Assembly (NCBI RefSeq): GCF_003933745.1 | Contig: NZ_RSEB01000006.1 | Coordinates: 124,001 to 188,000 of the forward strand | Origin: Glycomyces terrestris | GTDB taxonomy: Bacteria > Actinomycetota > Actinomycetes > Mycobacteriales > Micromonosporaceae | Direction: 5' to 3' | Length of the DNA stretch: 64,000 bases | Part shown: one piece after another, positions 7,779-15,661 of the stretch | Layout of the letters: each line of letters opens with the position of its first letter | Numbering within the stretch: the stretch's first letter is position 1 | Position numbers and translations under genes: made by a program | Notes under the pieces: model-generated | Told to the model about the DNA's origin: nothing | What the model saw: only the letters and a program-made list of their open reading frames with translations | Database searches by the model: none

Positions 7779-8579
7779 CTAGACCTCCATCGAGTCGGCC
7801 AGCTCCTCGCGGAGCTCGTTGAGCGTCCTGCTCAGCAGCCGGGAGACGTGCATCTGCGAGATGCCCACCTCCTCCGCGATCTGCGTCTGGGTCATGTCGC
7901 CGAAGTAGCGCAGCGCCAGGATCTTGCGCTCGCGCTCCGGAAGCTCCTGGATGAGCGGGACCAGCGACTCGTGGTTCTCCACCAGCTCGAGCGCGGTGTC
8001 CTCGTCGCCCATCGTCTCGGCCAGCGGCAGTCGGCCGTCCTGCTCGAACGGCGACTCGTCGAGCGAGACCGGCCGGTACGCCTGGCGGGCCTCCAGCCCT
8101 TCCAGGACCTCGCGCTCGGTGACGCCGAGGTGCTCGGCGAGTTCGGCCTCCGTCGGGGGGCGGCCGAGGTTCTGGGAGAGCTCGGCGCTGGCGTTGTTGA
8201 GGGAGAGGCGAAGCTCCTGGAGCCGGCGCGGCACGCGCATCGGCCAGGTCGTGTCGCGGAAGTGGCGGCGCACCTCGCCCATCACCGTGGGGACGGCGAA
8301 GGAGAGGAAGTCCGAGCCCTTGGAGGGGTCGAAGCGGTCCACCGCGTGGATCAGCCCGACCGAGGCGACCTGCACCAGGTCGTCCTTGGCGATGCCCTTG
8401 CCGGAGTAGCGGCGGGCGATGTGCTCCGCGAGCGGCAGGTATCCGGTGACCAGCTCGTCCCTGACCTCCGACCACCTCGGGTCGTCCGGTTCGAGACGCC
8501 CGAGCTCCTCGAACAGCGGCTCCAGGTGGCCGTAGTCGTCCGATTTGGTCCTGCGCTGTTCCTGTCGTGTGTCGGTCAT
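7779..8579 (-). CDS. SigB/SigF-family RNA polymerase sigma factor
   Basis: This 266-aa sigma-70 factor has region 2 at about 40-110 (YLPLAEHIARRYSGKGIAKDDLVQVASVGLIHAVDRFDPSKG), region 3 at about 120-190 (RVPRRLQEL, PTEAELAEHLGV) and region 4 at about 210-262 (LPERERKILALRYFGDMTQTQIAEEVGISQMHVSRLLSR). This is the SigB/SigF/SigH stress type of high-GC Gram-positives, lacking region 1.1. ATG 8579 follows a GGGAGG on the minus strand (about 8589-8594). It lies between two MEDS-HATPase genes, which are its likely antagonists. The 263-bp AT-richer region upstream holds the divergent promoters. Confidence 0.93.
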   Translation of the reverse strand: MTDTRQEQRRTKSDDYGHLEPLFEELGRLEPDDPRWSEVRDELVTGYLPLAEHIARRYSGKGIAKDDLVQVASVGLIHAVDRFDPSKGSDFLSFAVPTVMGEVRRHFRDTTWPMRVPRRLQELRLSLNNASAELSQNLGRPPTEAELAEHLGVTEREVLEGLEARQAYRPVSLDESPFEQDGRLPLAETMGDEDTALELVENHESLVPLIQELPERERKILALRYFGDMTQTQIAEEVGISQMHVSRLLSRTLNELREELADSMEV

Positions 8580-8842
8580 TTTCGTCGTCCTCCCGTATCG
8601 CTTGTGGGCGGGGCGCAGACGCCGTGCGTGTCCGTCTATTTGCTCCTGTGGTCCGGAGGGCGGGGGTGCCCTCGGAACGTCGTTCTCCTCATAATAGGAG
8701 GGGTTTGCGGCAATGTCACCTACCGGATGGTAACCCATTTAATAAACCTATTTGTGGTACACATCACATGCTAATTTCACGGAATCACGACCGCGTTCGC
8801 CGGTAATGGTCCTGTGGCACTATTGAACCGAAGGAGGTGGAG
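8580..8842. promoter_or_regulatory. Divergent sigma-factor / MEDS-ATPase promoter region
   Basis: This 263-bp stretch has no credible gene. Its middle (8690-8790) is unusually AT-rich for the window (TTTAATAAACCTATTTGTGG, then TCACATGCTAATTTCACGG) and must hold promoters for both the sigma gene (-) and the second MEDS gene (+). I could not assign a clear GTTT...GGGTA SigB-type promoter. The plus-strand gene has AAGGAGG at 8831-8837, 5 nt before ATG 8843. Confidence 0.5.
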
Positions 8843-9784
8843 ATGACGACCGGGGCAGACCGTGCCACTGAGGAACCGTTTCACCACCCTGCGTTCTACT
8901 ACTCCGGGCCTGCCGAGTACCTCGAGGGCACCATTCCGTTCATCGAGTCCGCGCTCGCGGCCGGCGAGCCCGCCGCGGTGTCCGTCCCCGGGCCCAACCT
9001 CGAACTCATCCGCGACGCCCTCGGCGCCGCGAGCGAGCACGTCCTGCTGCTCGACATGACCGAGGAGGGCGCCAACCCCGGGCGCATCATCCCCGGCGTG
9101 CTCCGCGAGTTCGCCGACCGCCACCCCGGACGGCGCGTGAGCATCATCGGCGAGCCGATCTGGGCCTCCCGCAGCGAGGCCGAGTACCCCGCGTGCGCCC
9201 AGCACGAGGCGCTCATCAACCTCGCCTTCGCGGGCCGCGACGCCGCCATCCTGTGCCCGTACGACCTCGACGGCCTCGACGAGCGCGCGATCGCCGACTC
9301 CCTCGCCACCCACCCGGTCCTCATGGACGCCAAGGGCACCCGCGAGAGCGCCGAGTACGACCCCGCCCGCGTCATCGACGGCTACAACCGGCCGCTGCCG
9401 GCCCCGCCGCGCTCGGCCGTGGAGCGCGGCGTCGACCGCTACTCGGTCGACAACGCCCGCTGGTTCACGACCTCCTACGGCCGCAAGGCGGGCCTGTCCG
9501 CCCACCGCCTCGTCGACCTCGAGATCGCCGTCACCGAACTGGTCACCAACAGCATCCGCTACGGCGGCGGCTCCGGCCTGCTGCGCATCTGGACCGAGGA
9601 CGACCACCTCGTGTGCGAGGTCAGCGACGGCGGCCGCATCACCGACCCGCTCGTCGGCCGCCGCCCCGTGGACGACTACTCCCAGGGCGGCGGCCTCCTG
9701 CTCGTCAACCACGTGGTGGACCTGCTCCGCATGCACACCGGTCCCGAGGGCACCACGATGCGGGTCTACCTGCGGCTGCCCTAG
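8843..9784 (+). CDS. MEDS sensory domain - HATPase (RsbW-like) anti-sigma factor, copy 2
   Basis: This 313-aa protein has the same architecture as copy 1 and is clearly homologous along its whole length (HPAFYYSGPAEYLEGTIPFI; NPGRIIPGVL; EYPACAQHEALINLAF). The N-box is TELVTNSIRYGGG and the G1 box VSDGGRITDPLVGR. ATG 8843 is preferred over the GTG at 8837 because AAGGAGG (8831-8837) gives proper spacing only to the ATG. This copy has no STAS partner and its own promoter facing the sigma gene, so it may respond to a different signal or act on another sigma factor. Duplication within the locus is inferred from similarity and position. Confidence 0.88.
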   Translation: MTTGADRATEEPFHHPAFYYSGPAEYLEGTIPFIESALAAGEPAAVSVPGPNLELIRDALGAASEHVLLLDMTEEGANPGRIIPGVLREFADRHPGRRVSIIGEPIWASRSEAEYPACAQHEALINLAFAGRDAAILCPYDLDGLDERAIADSLATHPVLMDAKGTRESAEYDPARVIDGYNRPLPAPPRSAVERGVDRYSVDNARWFTTSYGRKAGLSAHRLVDLEIAVTELVTNSIRYGGGSGLLRIWTEDDHLVCEVSDGGRITDPLVGRRPVDDYSQGGGLLLVNHVVDLLRMHTGPEGTTMRVYLRLP

Positions 9785-9788
9785 CGCC

Positions 9789-11036
9789 TCAGCCGGCGCG
9801 CGTCAGCTCGCTCAGCAGCACCAGGTCGGGCACCGCCTGCGCCTGCGCCCGGGCGCCGGCCGGCATCTCGCCGACGTCCTCCCCGCACAGCCCCGCGATC
9901 AGGAACGACCCCAGCGCCCAGTTCAGCTCGGCCGGGTCCGCCGCGCCGTGCCGGTCGTCCACGTTCCACGTGAACGTCATCTGCCGCTCGCCGTCGGCGG
10001 AGTGGAACGAGTACGTCTGGTGGCCCAGGCCGCCGCCGGTGTGCCCGAGGAAGACCTCGCCCGGGTCGGCGGTGCAGCCGAGGACCAGCCCGATCAGGCC
10101 GAGGCCGTAGGAGTTGCCGGGCGCGATCTCCGTGAACTCGCGCATCTCGGCCAGCTCCGCCGCGTCGAGCAGGGTGCCGTCGAGGAGCGCGTCGTAGAAG
10201 TCGTTCACCTCCTCCATCGTGGACATGACGCCGCCGGCGGCCCACATCTGGTCGTTCGACAGGCGCGTCGTGTCGAAGTACGGGTCCCGCGGGTCGCCCG
10301 TGGTCAGGTACGGCACCGGGTTCGCGCCGCGGATGCCCGAGGTGCGGTCCCGCGGCAGGTAGGTGTCGCGCAGGCCGGCCGGGTCGAAGATCCGGTCGTC
10401 GAGCACCTCGCGCAGCTCGTCCCCGGTGAGCTCCTCGACCAGCAGGCCCAGCGCCAGGTACCCGGTGTTCGAGTACGACCAGCCCTCGCCGGGCGCGAAC
10501 AGCAGTGGGTCCTGCGTGCCGACCGCGATGAGCTCCTCGGGCGCGAAGTGGGTGCGGTGGTTCGCGTACACGTCGGTCATGTCGCCGGTGGCGAGTGAGG
10601 CGTACAGGTACTGGAAGTAGTCGTTCAGGCCGCTGGTGTGCCGCAGGACCTGCCGGACCGACGGCTCCTCGTCGTAGGGGAGGAGCCCGGGGAGGTAGTC
10701 GCTCAGGGGCCGGTCGAGGTCGACCTCCCCTTCGGACTGGAGCTGGAGGAGCACGGCGGCGACCATCGACTTGGTCAGGCTCGCGATCCGGACCCGGTCG
10801 TCCTCGTCGACGCGGCCGCCGCCGCCGTCGATCTCGCGCCTGCCGGCCGCCTCGGACCAGGTGTCGTCCCCGAGGCGGACCTCGGCGACGATCGAGTGGT
10901 CGGCGGCGTCGGCGAGGGCGTCGAGCTTGCGGTCGAGGAGGGACTCGTCGAGCCCGGGGTCGGAGGTCTGCGCCGCGGCGGCGCCGGGGACGGCGATGAG
11001 CGCGAGGGCGCTCAGGGAGGTAAGCAGTCTTCGCAT
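9789..11036 (-). CDS. Secreted class-C beta-lactamase/DD-peptidase-like serine hydrolase
   Basis: This 415-aa protein has a Sec signal peptide (cleavage near AAA-QT, residue 22). Family motifs are the catalytic S86-L-T-K89, the Y188-S-N motif, and H332-T-G in place of KTG, typical of serine beta-lactamase-like/D-alanyl-D-alanine carboxypeptidase (S12) enzymes. A distinctive TSGLNDYFQYLY segment follows HTS. It likely acts on envelope peptides outside the cell. A -10-like TAGCGT ends 7 nt before ATG 11036; GGAGG is only 1 nt from the ATG and so probably not used, which suggests a leaderless transcript. Open frame upstream of 11036 is not supported. Confidence 0.88.
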   Translation of the reverse strand: MRRLLTSLSALALIAVPGAAAAQTSDPGLDESLLDRKLDALADAADHSIVAEVRLGDDTWSEAAGRREIDGGGGRVDEDDRVRIASLTKSMVAAVLLQLQSEGEVDLDRPLSDYLPGLLPYDEEPSVRQVLRHTSGLNDYFQYLYASLATGDMTDVYANHRTHFAPEELIAVGTQDPLLFAPGEGWSYSNTGYLALGLLVEELTGDELREVLDDRIFDPAGLRDTYLPRDRTSGIRGANPVPYLTTGDPRDPYFDTTRLSNDQMWAAGGVMSTMEEVNDFYDALLDGTLLDAAELAEMREFTEIAPGNSYGLGLIGLVLGCTADPGEVFLGHTGGGLGHQTYSFHSADGERQMTFTWNVDDRHGAADPAELNWALGSFLIAGLCGEDVGEMPAGARAQAQAVPDLVLLSELTRAG

Positions 11037-11341
11037 GCCTCCGACGCTAGGAGATCGCGCGGCCCGGAACCACCGCAGAACGGCGGAAATCCGCCTCTGT
11101 CCACAGGAGGACGTGCGCCGCCGCGCCTCCTCCGAACGGCGGAGACGCCGAGGGGCGGCACGACCGCCCGGCCCCAACCGCGCCCCAGGGCACTTCTCGA
11201 GGCACACCGGCACCGCCTGGAACCGTTGCGCCCCAATGTCAAGAATGACGTGGAAACGGGGACGGAAATGATCTTCCGATTCGCATAGAATTCGTTCGCA
11301 GAGCCAGGAATTTCCAGTCCGAACCACACTGGGAGCAATGG
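11037..11341. promoter_or_regulatory. 305-bp divergent regulatory region, serine hydrolase / BTAD regulator
   Basis: No gene is seen here. It contains two copies of GAACGGCGGA (11078-11087 and 11134-11143, 56 bp apart, same orientation). The first is part of a 14-bp palindrome GGCGGAAATCCGCC (11082-11095). The minus-strand -10-like TAGCGT (11044-11049) is next to the hydrolase start. The right half is more AT-rich and leads to GGGAG (11331-11335), the RBS of the BTAD gene. The repeats are candidate SARP or repressor sites. Confidence 0.5.
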
Positions 11342-12109
11342 GTGGAGTTTCGGTTGCTAGGTCCCTTTGAAGCGCGTCATGAGGGCCGACCCGTGGAGAT
11401 CCGCGGGATGACGTATCCGAAGATACTGACGCTGCTCCTGCTGGGCGAAGGAGCGGCGGTCTCGATCGAGCGCATCGTGGAGGCGCTGTGGGACGACGAT
11501 CCCCCCGCGACCGCGCGCAGGCAGGTCCGCAACCGCGTCGCCTCCCTGCGCAGAGTCCTCAAGGGTCACGGATTCGATCCCGTTCAGACTGTCGCGCAAG
11601 GCTACCGGATCGCCTCCGGCGATGTGCAGTGCGACTGCTGCGATTTCAACCGACTCGCCGAACGGGCGCGAATGCACGCCGCCGCGGAGCGATTCGACGC
11701 GGCCGTGCAGTCGATGGACGACGCGCTCGCGGTCTGGAGCGGGCCGGCGCTCATGGGACTCACCGGAAAGGTCTTCGAAGCGTCCTCGCACCGCCTCGAG
11801 GAATCGCGTTTCGGCGCGATCGAATCGCGCGCGGCCTGGCAGTTGCGCCTCGGCCGCTCCGACGTGATCATCGGCGAGCTCTCGGAGCTCGTGGCCGCGA
11901 AACCGGACCGGCAGCGGCTGCTCTACCTGTACATGTCCGCGCTCCAGTCGAGCGGCCGGGCCGCCGAGGCCCTGAAGGCGTATGAGATCCACCGGCTCCG
12001 CCTGAGCGAGGAGCTCGGCATCGAACCGGGCCAGGCGCTCCAGCGGCTCCACGTCTCGATCCTGCGCGACGAGCAGCCGTTCGCCGACAGCCGGTACCCG
12101 TCCCCCTGA
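11342..12109 (+). CDS. AfsR/SARP-type (BTAD) transcriptional regulator
   Basis: This 255-aa protein starts MEFRLLGPFEA, the hallmark of SARP proteins. The OmpR-like winged-helix DNA-binding domain (residues about 10-95) is followed by the bacterial transcriptional activation domain (about 97-242; HRLEESRFGAIESRAAWQLRLGR, then SGRAAEALKAYEIHRLRLSEELGIEPG). There is no NB-ARC or TPR extension, so it is a small SARP. GTG 11342 has GGGAG 6 nt upstream. It is not next to an obvious antibiotic cluster; its divergent neighbour is a secreted serine hydrolase, the simplest candidate target. Confidence 0.9.
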   Translation: MEFRLLGPFEARHEGRPVEIRGMTYPKILTLLLLGEGAAVSIERIVEALWDDDPPATARRQVRNRVASLRRVLKGHGFDPVQTVAQGYRIASGDVQCDCCDFNRLAERARMHAAAERFDAAVQSMDDALAVWSGPALMGLTGKVFEASSHRLEESRFGAIESRAAWQLRLGRSDVIIGELSELVAAKPDRQRLLYLYMSALQSSGRAAEALKAYEIHRLRLSEELGIEPGQALQRLHVSILRDEQPFADSRYPSP

Positions 12110-12116
12110 ACGCGAA

Positions 12117-12146
12117 GCGCCCGGGCCCCGCGAGAGGCCCGGGCGC
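12117..12146. terminator. Bidirectional hairpin terminator
   Basis: A perfect 11-bp stem GCGCCCGGGCC / GGCCCGGGCGC with an 8-nt loop lies between the convergent BTAD and secreted-protein genes. It has no U-run, as is common in high-GC actinomycetes. Confidence 0.7.
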
Positions 12147-12167
12147 GTGCGCAGCGCTAGTGCCGGA

Positions 12168-12560
12168 TCAGCACCGGATGGCCGCCCCGTTGTCGTAGAG
12201 GAGGCTGTCCTTGATCCAGCCCGAGACCCCGGTGTTGTAGTCGTAGATGTGCGACCAGGTGCCGCCGGTCCCGTAGTCCCAGCAGTCGTACCGCAGGTCG
12301 TGCGCGATCTGGGCCTGCCCGACGATGGTGCACGCCGGGCTCGAGTTGTGCGGTCCGGTGCGGATGTTCACGCCGTTGCTCAGGGTCCAGCCGATGCTGC
12401 CGTCCTTGACGGACCACGCGTGGTTGCAGCTGCTCTGGGCGCCGACGTCGGACGCCGCGGTCTCCTGGGCGCCCGCCTGCGCGGACGAGAAGCCGACGGT
12501 GGCGACGACCAGCATGGCGCTCGCCGCGAATCCCGCGAGCCTTCTGGCGAAGGGTTTCAC
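12168..12560 (-). CDS. Small secreted SH3-like protein
   Basis: This 130-aa protein has a Sec signal peptide (cleavage near AGA-QE) and a mature part of about 95 residues resembling a bacterial SH3 domain (GVNIRTGP, then VSGWIKDSLL) with four cysteines that could form disulfides. Such proteins bind cell wall or are small exported effectors; no enzyme motif is visible. The start was moved to GTG 12560: AAGGAGG lies 7 nt upstream of this GTG but only about 1 nt before the in-frame ATG at 12566. Confidence 0.75.
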   Translation of the reverse strand: MKPFARRLAGFAASAMLVVATVGFSSAQAGAQETAASDVGAQSSCNHAWSVKDGSIGWTLSNGVNIRTGPHNSSPACTIVGQAQIAHDLRYDCWDYGTGGTWSHIYDYNTGVSGWIKDSLLYDNGAAIRC

Positions 12561-12719
12561 TGGCATTCCTCCTTGGGTATGGAGCCTACGCATCCATGGT
12601 CGGACCGTCGCGCACAGTGACGGCACCGGCGGCGAACACCGCGTGCACAACGCCCGCACAACGGCCGCAACGGGAAACGCGGTTGCCCCGCGCGCGCTCC
12701 CGGTGGCAGGCTGCCGGAC

Positions 12720-13280
12720 ATGCCCTCCCAGTACGAGATCCGCGCCGACTACGACGCCCGCACCATCGTGGTCTACCAGGCGTACGCGCCCGCGATCGCC
12801 GACGCGGCACTGCGCGCCGGCCGCTTCACCGCACCGTTCTCGTTCAACCGGATGACGTGGATCAAGCCCTCGTTCCTGTGGCTCATGCACCGCAGCAACT
12901 GGGCCCGCAAATCCGGCCAGGAGCGGATCCTCGCCGTGCGGATCACCCGCGACGGCTGGGAGGAAGCGCTGGCGAACGCCGTCCTCACCACCGGCGACCC
13001 GGCCGCGCTCGCCGGCGCGCCCGTGCACGTCCAGTGGGACCCCGAGCGCTCGGCGCGCGGCGCCGCGCTCAACCACTACAGCATCCAGGTCGGCGTCGGC
13101 CGCCACCTGATCCGCGCCTTCGCCGAGGAGTGGGTCGTCGGGCTCACCGACCTCACGCCGACCGTCCGCAAGGCCGCCGACCAGATCCAGCGCGGCGGCG
13201 CCGCCAAGGCCCAGCGGCTGCTGCCGCCCGAGCGCGTCTACCCGCTCCCGCAGGACCTTGAACGGCGCCTGCGCCCGTGA
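12720..13280 (+). CDS. DUF4291 family protein
   Basis: This 186-aa protein matches the DUF4291 pattern: [16 protein letters not shown] at the start, [25 protein letters not shown] in the middle and VQWDPERS near residue 103. The family is widespread in bacteria and some fungi, with no established activity. It has no signal peptide or membrane helix. There is no Shine-Dalgarno; a weak -10-like CAGGCT lies 7 nt before the ATG. Confidence 0.85.
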   Translation: MPSQYEIRADYDARTIVVYQAYAPAIADAALRAGRFTAPFSFNRMTWIKPSFLWLMHRSNWARKSGQERILAVRITRDGWEEALANAVLTTGDPAALAGAPVHVQWDPERSARGAALNHYSIQVGVGRHLIRAFAEEWVVGLTDLTPTVRKAADQIQRGGAAKAQRLLPPERVYPLPQDLERRLRP

Positions 13281-13296
13281 CCAGCGCGGGCGCGCC

Positions 13297-14343
13297 CTAG
13301 CGCTTGACGATCTCCCGGACCGTCTCGTCCACCGTCCACGCCGAGTCGTTGACGTTGCTGAGCACCACCGTGTTCACGTCGAGCACCGGGTAGCGCCGGA
13401 TGAGCGCCTCCGCCCCCGGGTCGCCGCCCTCCGCGCCGAACGCCCGCTTGTCGTCGTCGCCGAACAGGTACACGCCCAGGCCCATCGAGGTGATCCTCCC
13501 GATGTGGACCTGCGGGCCCAGCGCCTGCTCCAGCAGTGCCGGCCGCACCAGTTCCCCTGCGCCGTAAGCGGTCAGGAACCGGTCGAGATCGCGCGCCGAG
13601 GAGAACGCGCCGCCGTCCGGCGCGCCGACCGACGGCATCGCGAACACGTTCGTCCGCCACGCCCCGCCCGGCTCGGACGGGCGCAGGTACCCCGTCGCCA
13701 CGTCCGGGCGGACCTCGTCGGCGGCGAAGAACCCGCTCTCGTCCATGCCGGCGGGGGAGAAGACCCGCTCCCGGACCGCCGTGACGTAGTCGGTTCCCGA
13801 GACGTCCTCGACCACCAGGCCCAGCAGGATGAACCCCGCGTTCGAGTACTGGAAGCGCCCGCCCGGGGCCCGGTACGGCGGCAGCGAGCCGAACAGCGGC
13901 AGGTAGTCGGCCGGCGTGAGCACCCGGTACACCGGCAGGTCGCGCCACAGGGCCGCGAACTCCGCCGCCCAGTCGTCGGAGGCGGTCTCCTCCTCGAAGT
14001 AGTCCGCGATCCCCGAGGTGTGCGTCAGCAGGTGCCGGACTGTCACGTCCTCCCGCAGCGTGGCCGGGCGCCGCTCCGGCGGCAGGACCGAGGCCACCGG
14101 CGCGTCCAGCGCCAGCCGCCCCTCCGCCACGAGGTCGAGGACCGCGACCGCGGTGAAGATCTTCGTGACCGACCCGAGCCCGAACCGGGTCCGGCCGCCG
14201 ATCGGCGCGCCCCAGGCGCGGTCGGCGAGCCCCCGGTGCGCCTCGTACACCGTCCGGCCGCCCCGCGTGATGAGGACCGACCCGGAGAAGTCGCGTTCGG
14301 ATTCGAGCCGGTCGAGCACGGCGTCGACGTCGCTGGTCTGCAT
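13297..14343 (-). CDS. Cytosolic class-C beta-lactamase-like serine hydrolase
   Basis: This 348-aa serine beta-lactamase-fold protein has catalytic S58-V-T-K61 and a Y-S-N motif (FQYSNAGFILLGL). The third KTG/HTG motif is degenerate (AEGGDPG). It has no signal peptide, so it likely acts inside the cell, perhaps as an esterase or intracellular peptidase. A GAGACT hexamer sits 6 nt before ATG 14343 with no Shine-Dalgarno. It is divergent from the LacI gene and could be controlled by it; its stop faces the DUF4291 stop. Confidence 0.85.
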   Translation of the reverse strand: MQTSDVDAVLDRLESERDFSGSVLITRGGRTVYEAHRGLADRAWGAPIGGRTRFGLGSVTKIFTAVAVLDLVAEGRLALDAPVASVLPPERRPATLREDVTVRHLLTHTSGIADYFEEETASDDWAAEFAALWRDLPVYRVLTPADYLPLFGSLPPYRAPGGRFQYSNAGFILLGLVVEDVSGTDYVTAVRERVFSPAGMDESGFFAADEVRPDVATGYLRPSEPGGAWRTNVFAMPSVGAPDGGAFSSARDLDRFLTAYGAGELVRPALLEQALGPQVHIGRITSMGLGVYLFGDDDKRAFGAEGGDPGAEALIRRYPVLDVNTVVLSNVNDSAWTVDETVREIVKR

Positions 14344-14442
14344 CCCGACAGTCTCGGCGCTGCCGGCCGCCGCCGCAACTGGGTATCGTCGTATGCGGTG
14401 CGCGGGCGACCCGAGGTGCGGAGAACTTGAAATGAACTCTTA

Positions 14443-14468
14443 TGATCAGCTTGCCCGGACGGTGATCA
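14443..14468. promoter_or_regulatory. Paired TGATCA sites upstream of lacI-type gene
   Basis: Two palindromic TGATCA hexamers (14443-14448 and 14463-14468) are spaced exactly 20 bp, about two helical turns. The first overlaps a -10-like TATGAT (14441-14446). They could be autoregulatory sites; evidence is only the spacing. Confidence 0.3.
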
Positions 14469-14507
14469 ACACCCATGCGAGGCGATCGACGATCCGAAGG
14501 GGGACGC

Positions 14508-15527
14508 GTGGGTGACAAGGCCCGTCCGGCGCCGAAGAGCAAGGCTCCCGCGACCATCTACGACATCGCCCGGATCACGGGCGTCAACCCCTCCACGGTC
14601 TCCCGGGCCCTGAACCAGCCCGGCCGCGTGAGCGCCAGCACCGAGCGGCGCATCCGCGAGGCCGCCGCCGACCTCGGCTACCGCACCAACCCCATGGCGC
14701 GGGCCCTCCCCACCGGCAAGACCGGCACCCTCGGCCTCCTCGTCTCCGACCTCACCAACCCCGTCTACTTCGACCTCGTGCGCGGCGCCGAGCGCATCGC
14801 CCGCGAGCACGACGCCATGCTCGTCTTCGCCGACTCGCAGGAGTCCGCCGAACTCGAGCGGTCCACGGCCGAGCGCCTCCAGATCGCCGTCGACGGCCTC
14901 CTCCTGGTCGCCTCCCGACTCGAGGACGCCCAGATCCAGGAGCTCGCCGCCGCCAAGCCCCTCGTCGTCGTCAACCGCCCCGTCCCCGGCGTGCCCTCGG
15001 TCGCGCCCGACGTCCGCCCCGGCATGGTCGAGGCCCTCGACCTGCTCCACGGCCTCGGCCACCGCCGCATCGCCTACCTCGCCGGCCCCGAGGCCTCCTG
15101 GATGAACGGCATGCGCTGGGTGACCGCCCACGACCTCGCCGCCGACCGCGGCATGGCCATCACCGAGATCCAGTCCTCCGCGCCCACCCGCGACGGCGGC
15201 ACCGACGCGTTCGCCGCCGTCATGGCCGCCGACGTCACCGCCGTCCTCGCCTACAACGACCTCGTCGCCCTCGGCCTCCTCGGCGCCTGCCTCGAACACG
15301 GCGTCGCGCTCCCGCGCGACCTCAGCATCATCGGCTTCGACGACATCTTCGGCGCCGACCTCGCCGCGCCCGCCCTCTCCACCGTCCGCTGCTCCTGGGG
15401 CGACATGGGGGAGCGGGCCGTCACGAAGCTCCTCGCCGCCATCGAGGACGGCGACGCCAGCGGTGCCGAACTCAACCTGCCGACCGAGTTCGTCTCCCGC
15501 GCCTCGGTCGCCGCGCCCAGCCGGTAG
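14508..15527 (+). CDS. LacI family transcriptional regulator
   Basis: The HTH and hinge helix (TIYDIARITGVNPSTVSRALNQPGRVSAST) lie at about residues 16-50, followed by a periplasmic-binding-protein-like ligand domain (about 65-335; GTLGLLVSDLTNPVYFDLVRGAE, IIGFDDIFGADLAAPALSTV). GTG 14508 was preferred to ATG 14475 because AAGGGGG (14497-14503) precedes it, although spacing is short. The sugar ligand is unknown and no sugar operon adjoins. The only neighbour across the promoter is a serine hydrolase. It is a candidate, among others in the genome, for binding the LacI-type operators seen near 21.7 and 39.5 kb. Confidence 0.9.
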   Translation: MGDKARPAPKSKAPATIYDIARITGVNPSTVSRALNQPGRVSASTERRIREAAADLGYRTNPMARALPTGKTGTLGLLVSDLTNPVYFDLVRGAERIAREHDAMLVFADSQESAELERSTAERLQIAVDGLLLVASRLEDAQIQELAAAKPLVVVNRPVPGVPSVAPDVRPGMVEALDLLHGLGHRRIAYLAGPEASWMNGMRWVTAHDLAADRGMAITEIQSSAPTRDGGTDAFAAVMAADVTAVLAYNDLVALGLLGACLEHGVALPRDLSIIGFDDIFGADLAAPALSTVRCSWGDMGERAVTKLLAAIEDGDASGAELNLPTEFVSRASVAAPSR

Positions 15528-15661
15528 GCGGTGCCGCGGCCCCCTGACGGCCGGCGCCCGCTCGCCGCGCTGCCGGCCTCACCGACATCCCACCGGGATC
15601 GGGGCCTTCCGCCTTGCGAGCGGCCGCAGCGACTCGATCGGCTCGCCTGGGGTGCTACTGC

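Noticed and set aside
9789-14343. The two beta-lactamase-like genes as antibiotic-resistance beta-lactamases
   Set aside because: They have SxxK/YSN but degenerate or HTG third motifs typical of S12 esterases/DD-peptidases, and one is cytosolic; nothing points to drug hydrolysis.
11342-15527. The SARP and LacI genes as parts of a secondary-metabolite cluster
   Set aside because: No PKS, NRPS, terpene or RiPP biosynthetic gene lies within the window around them.
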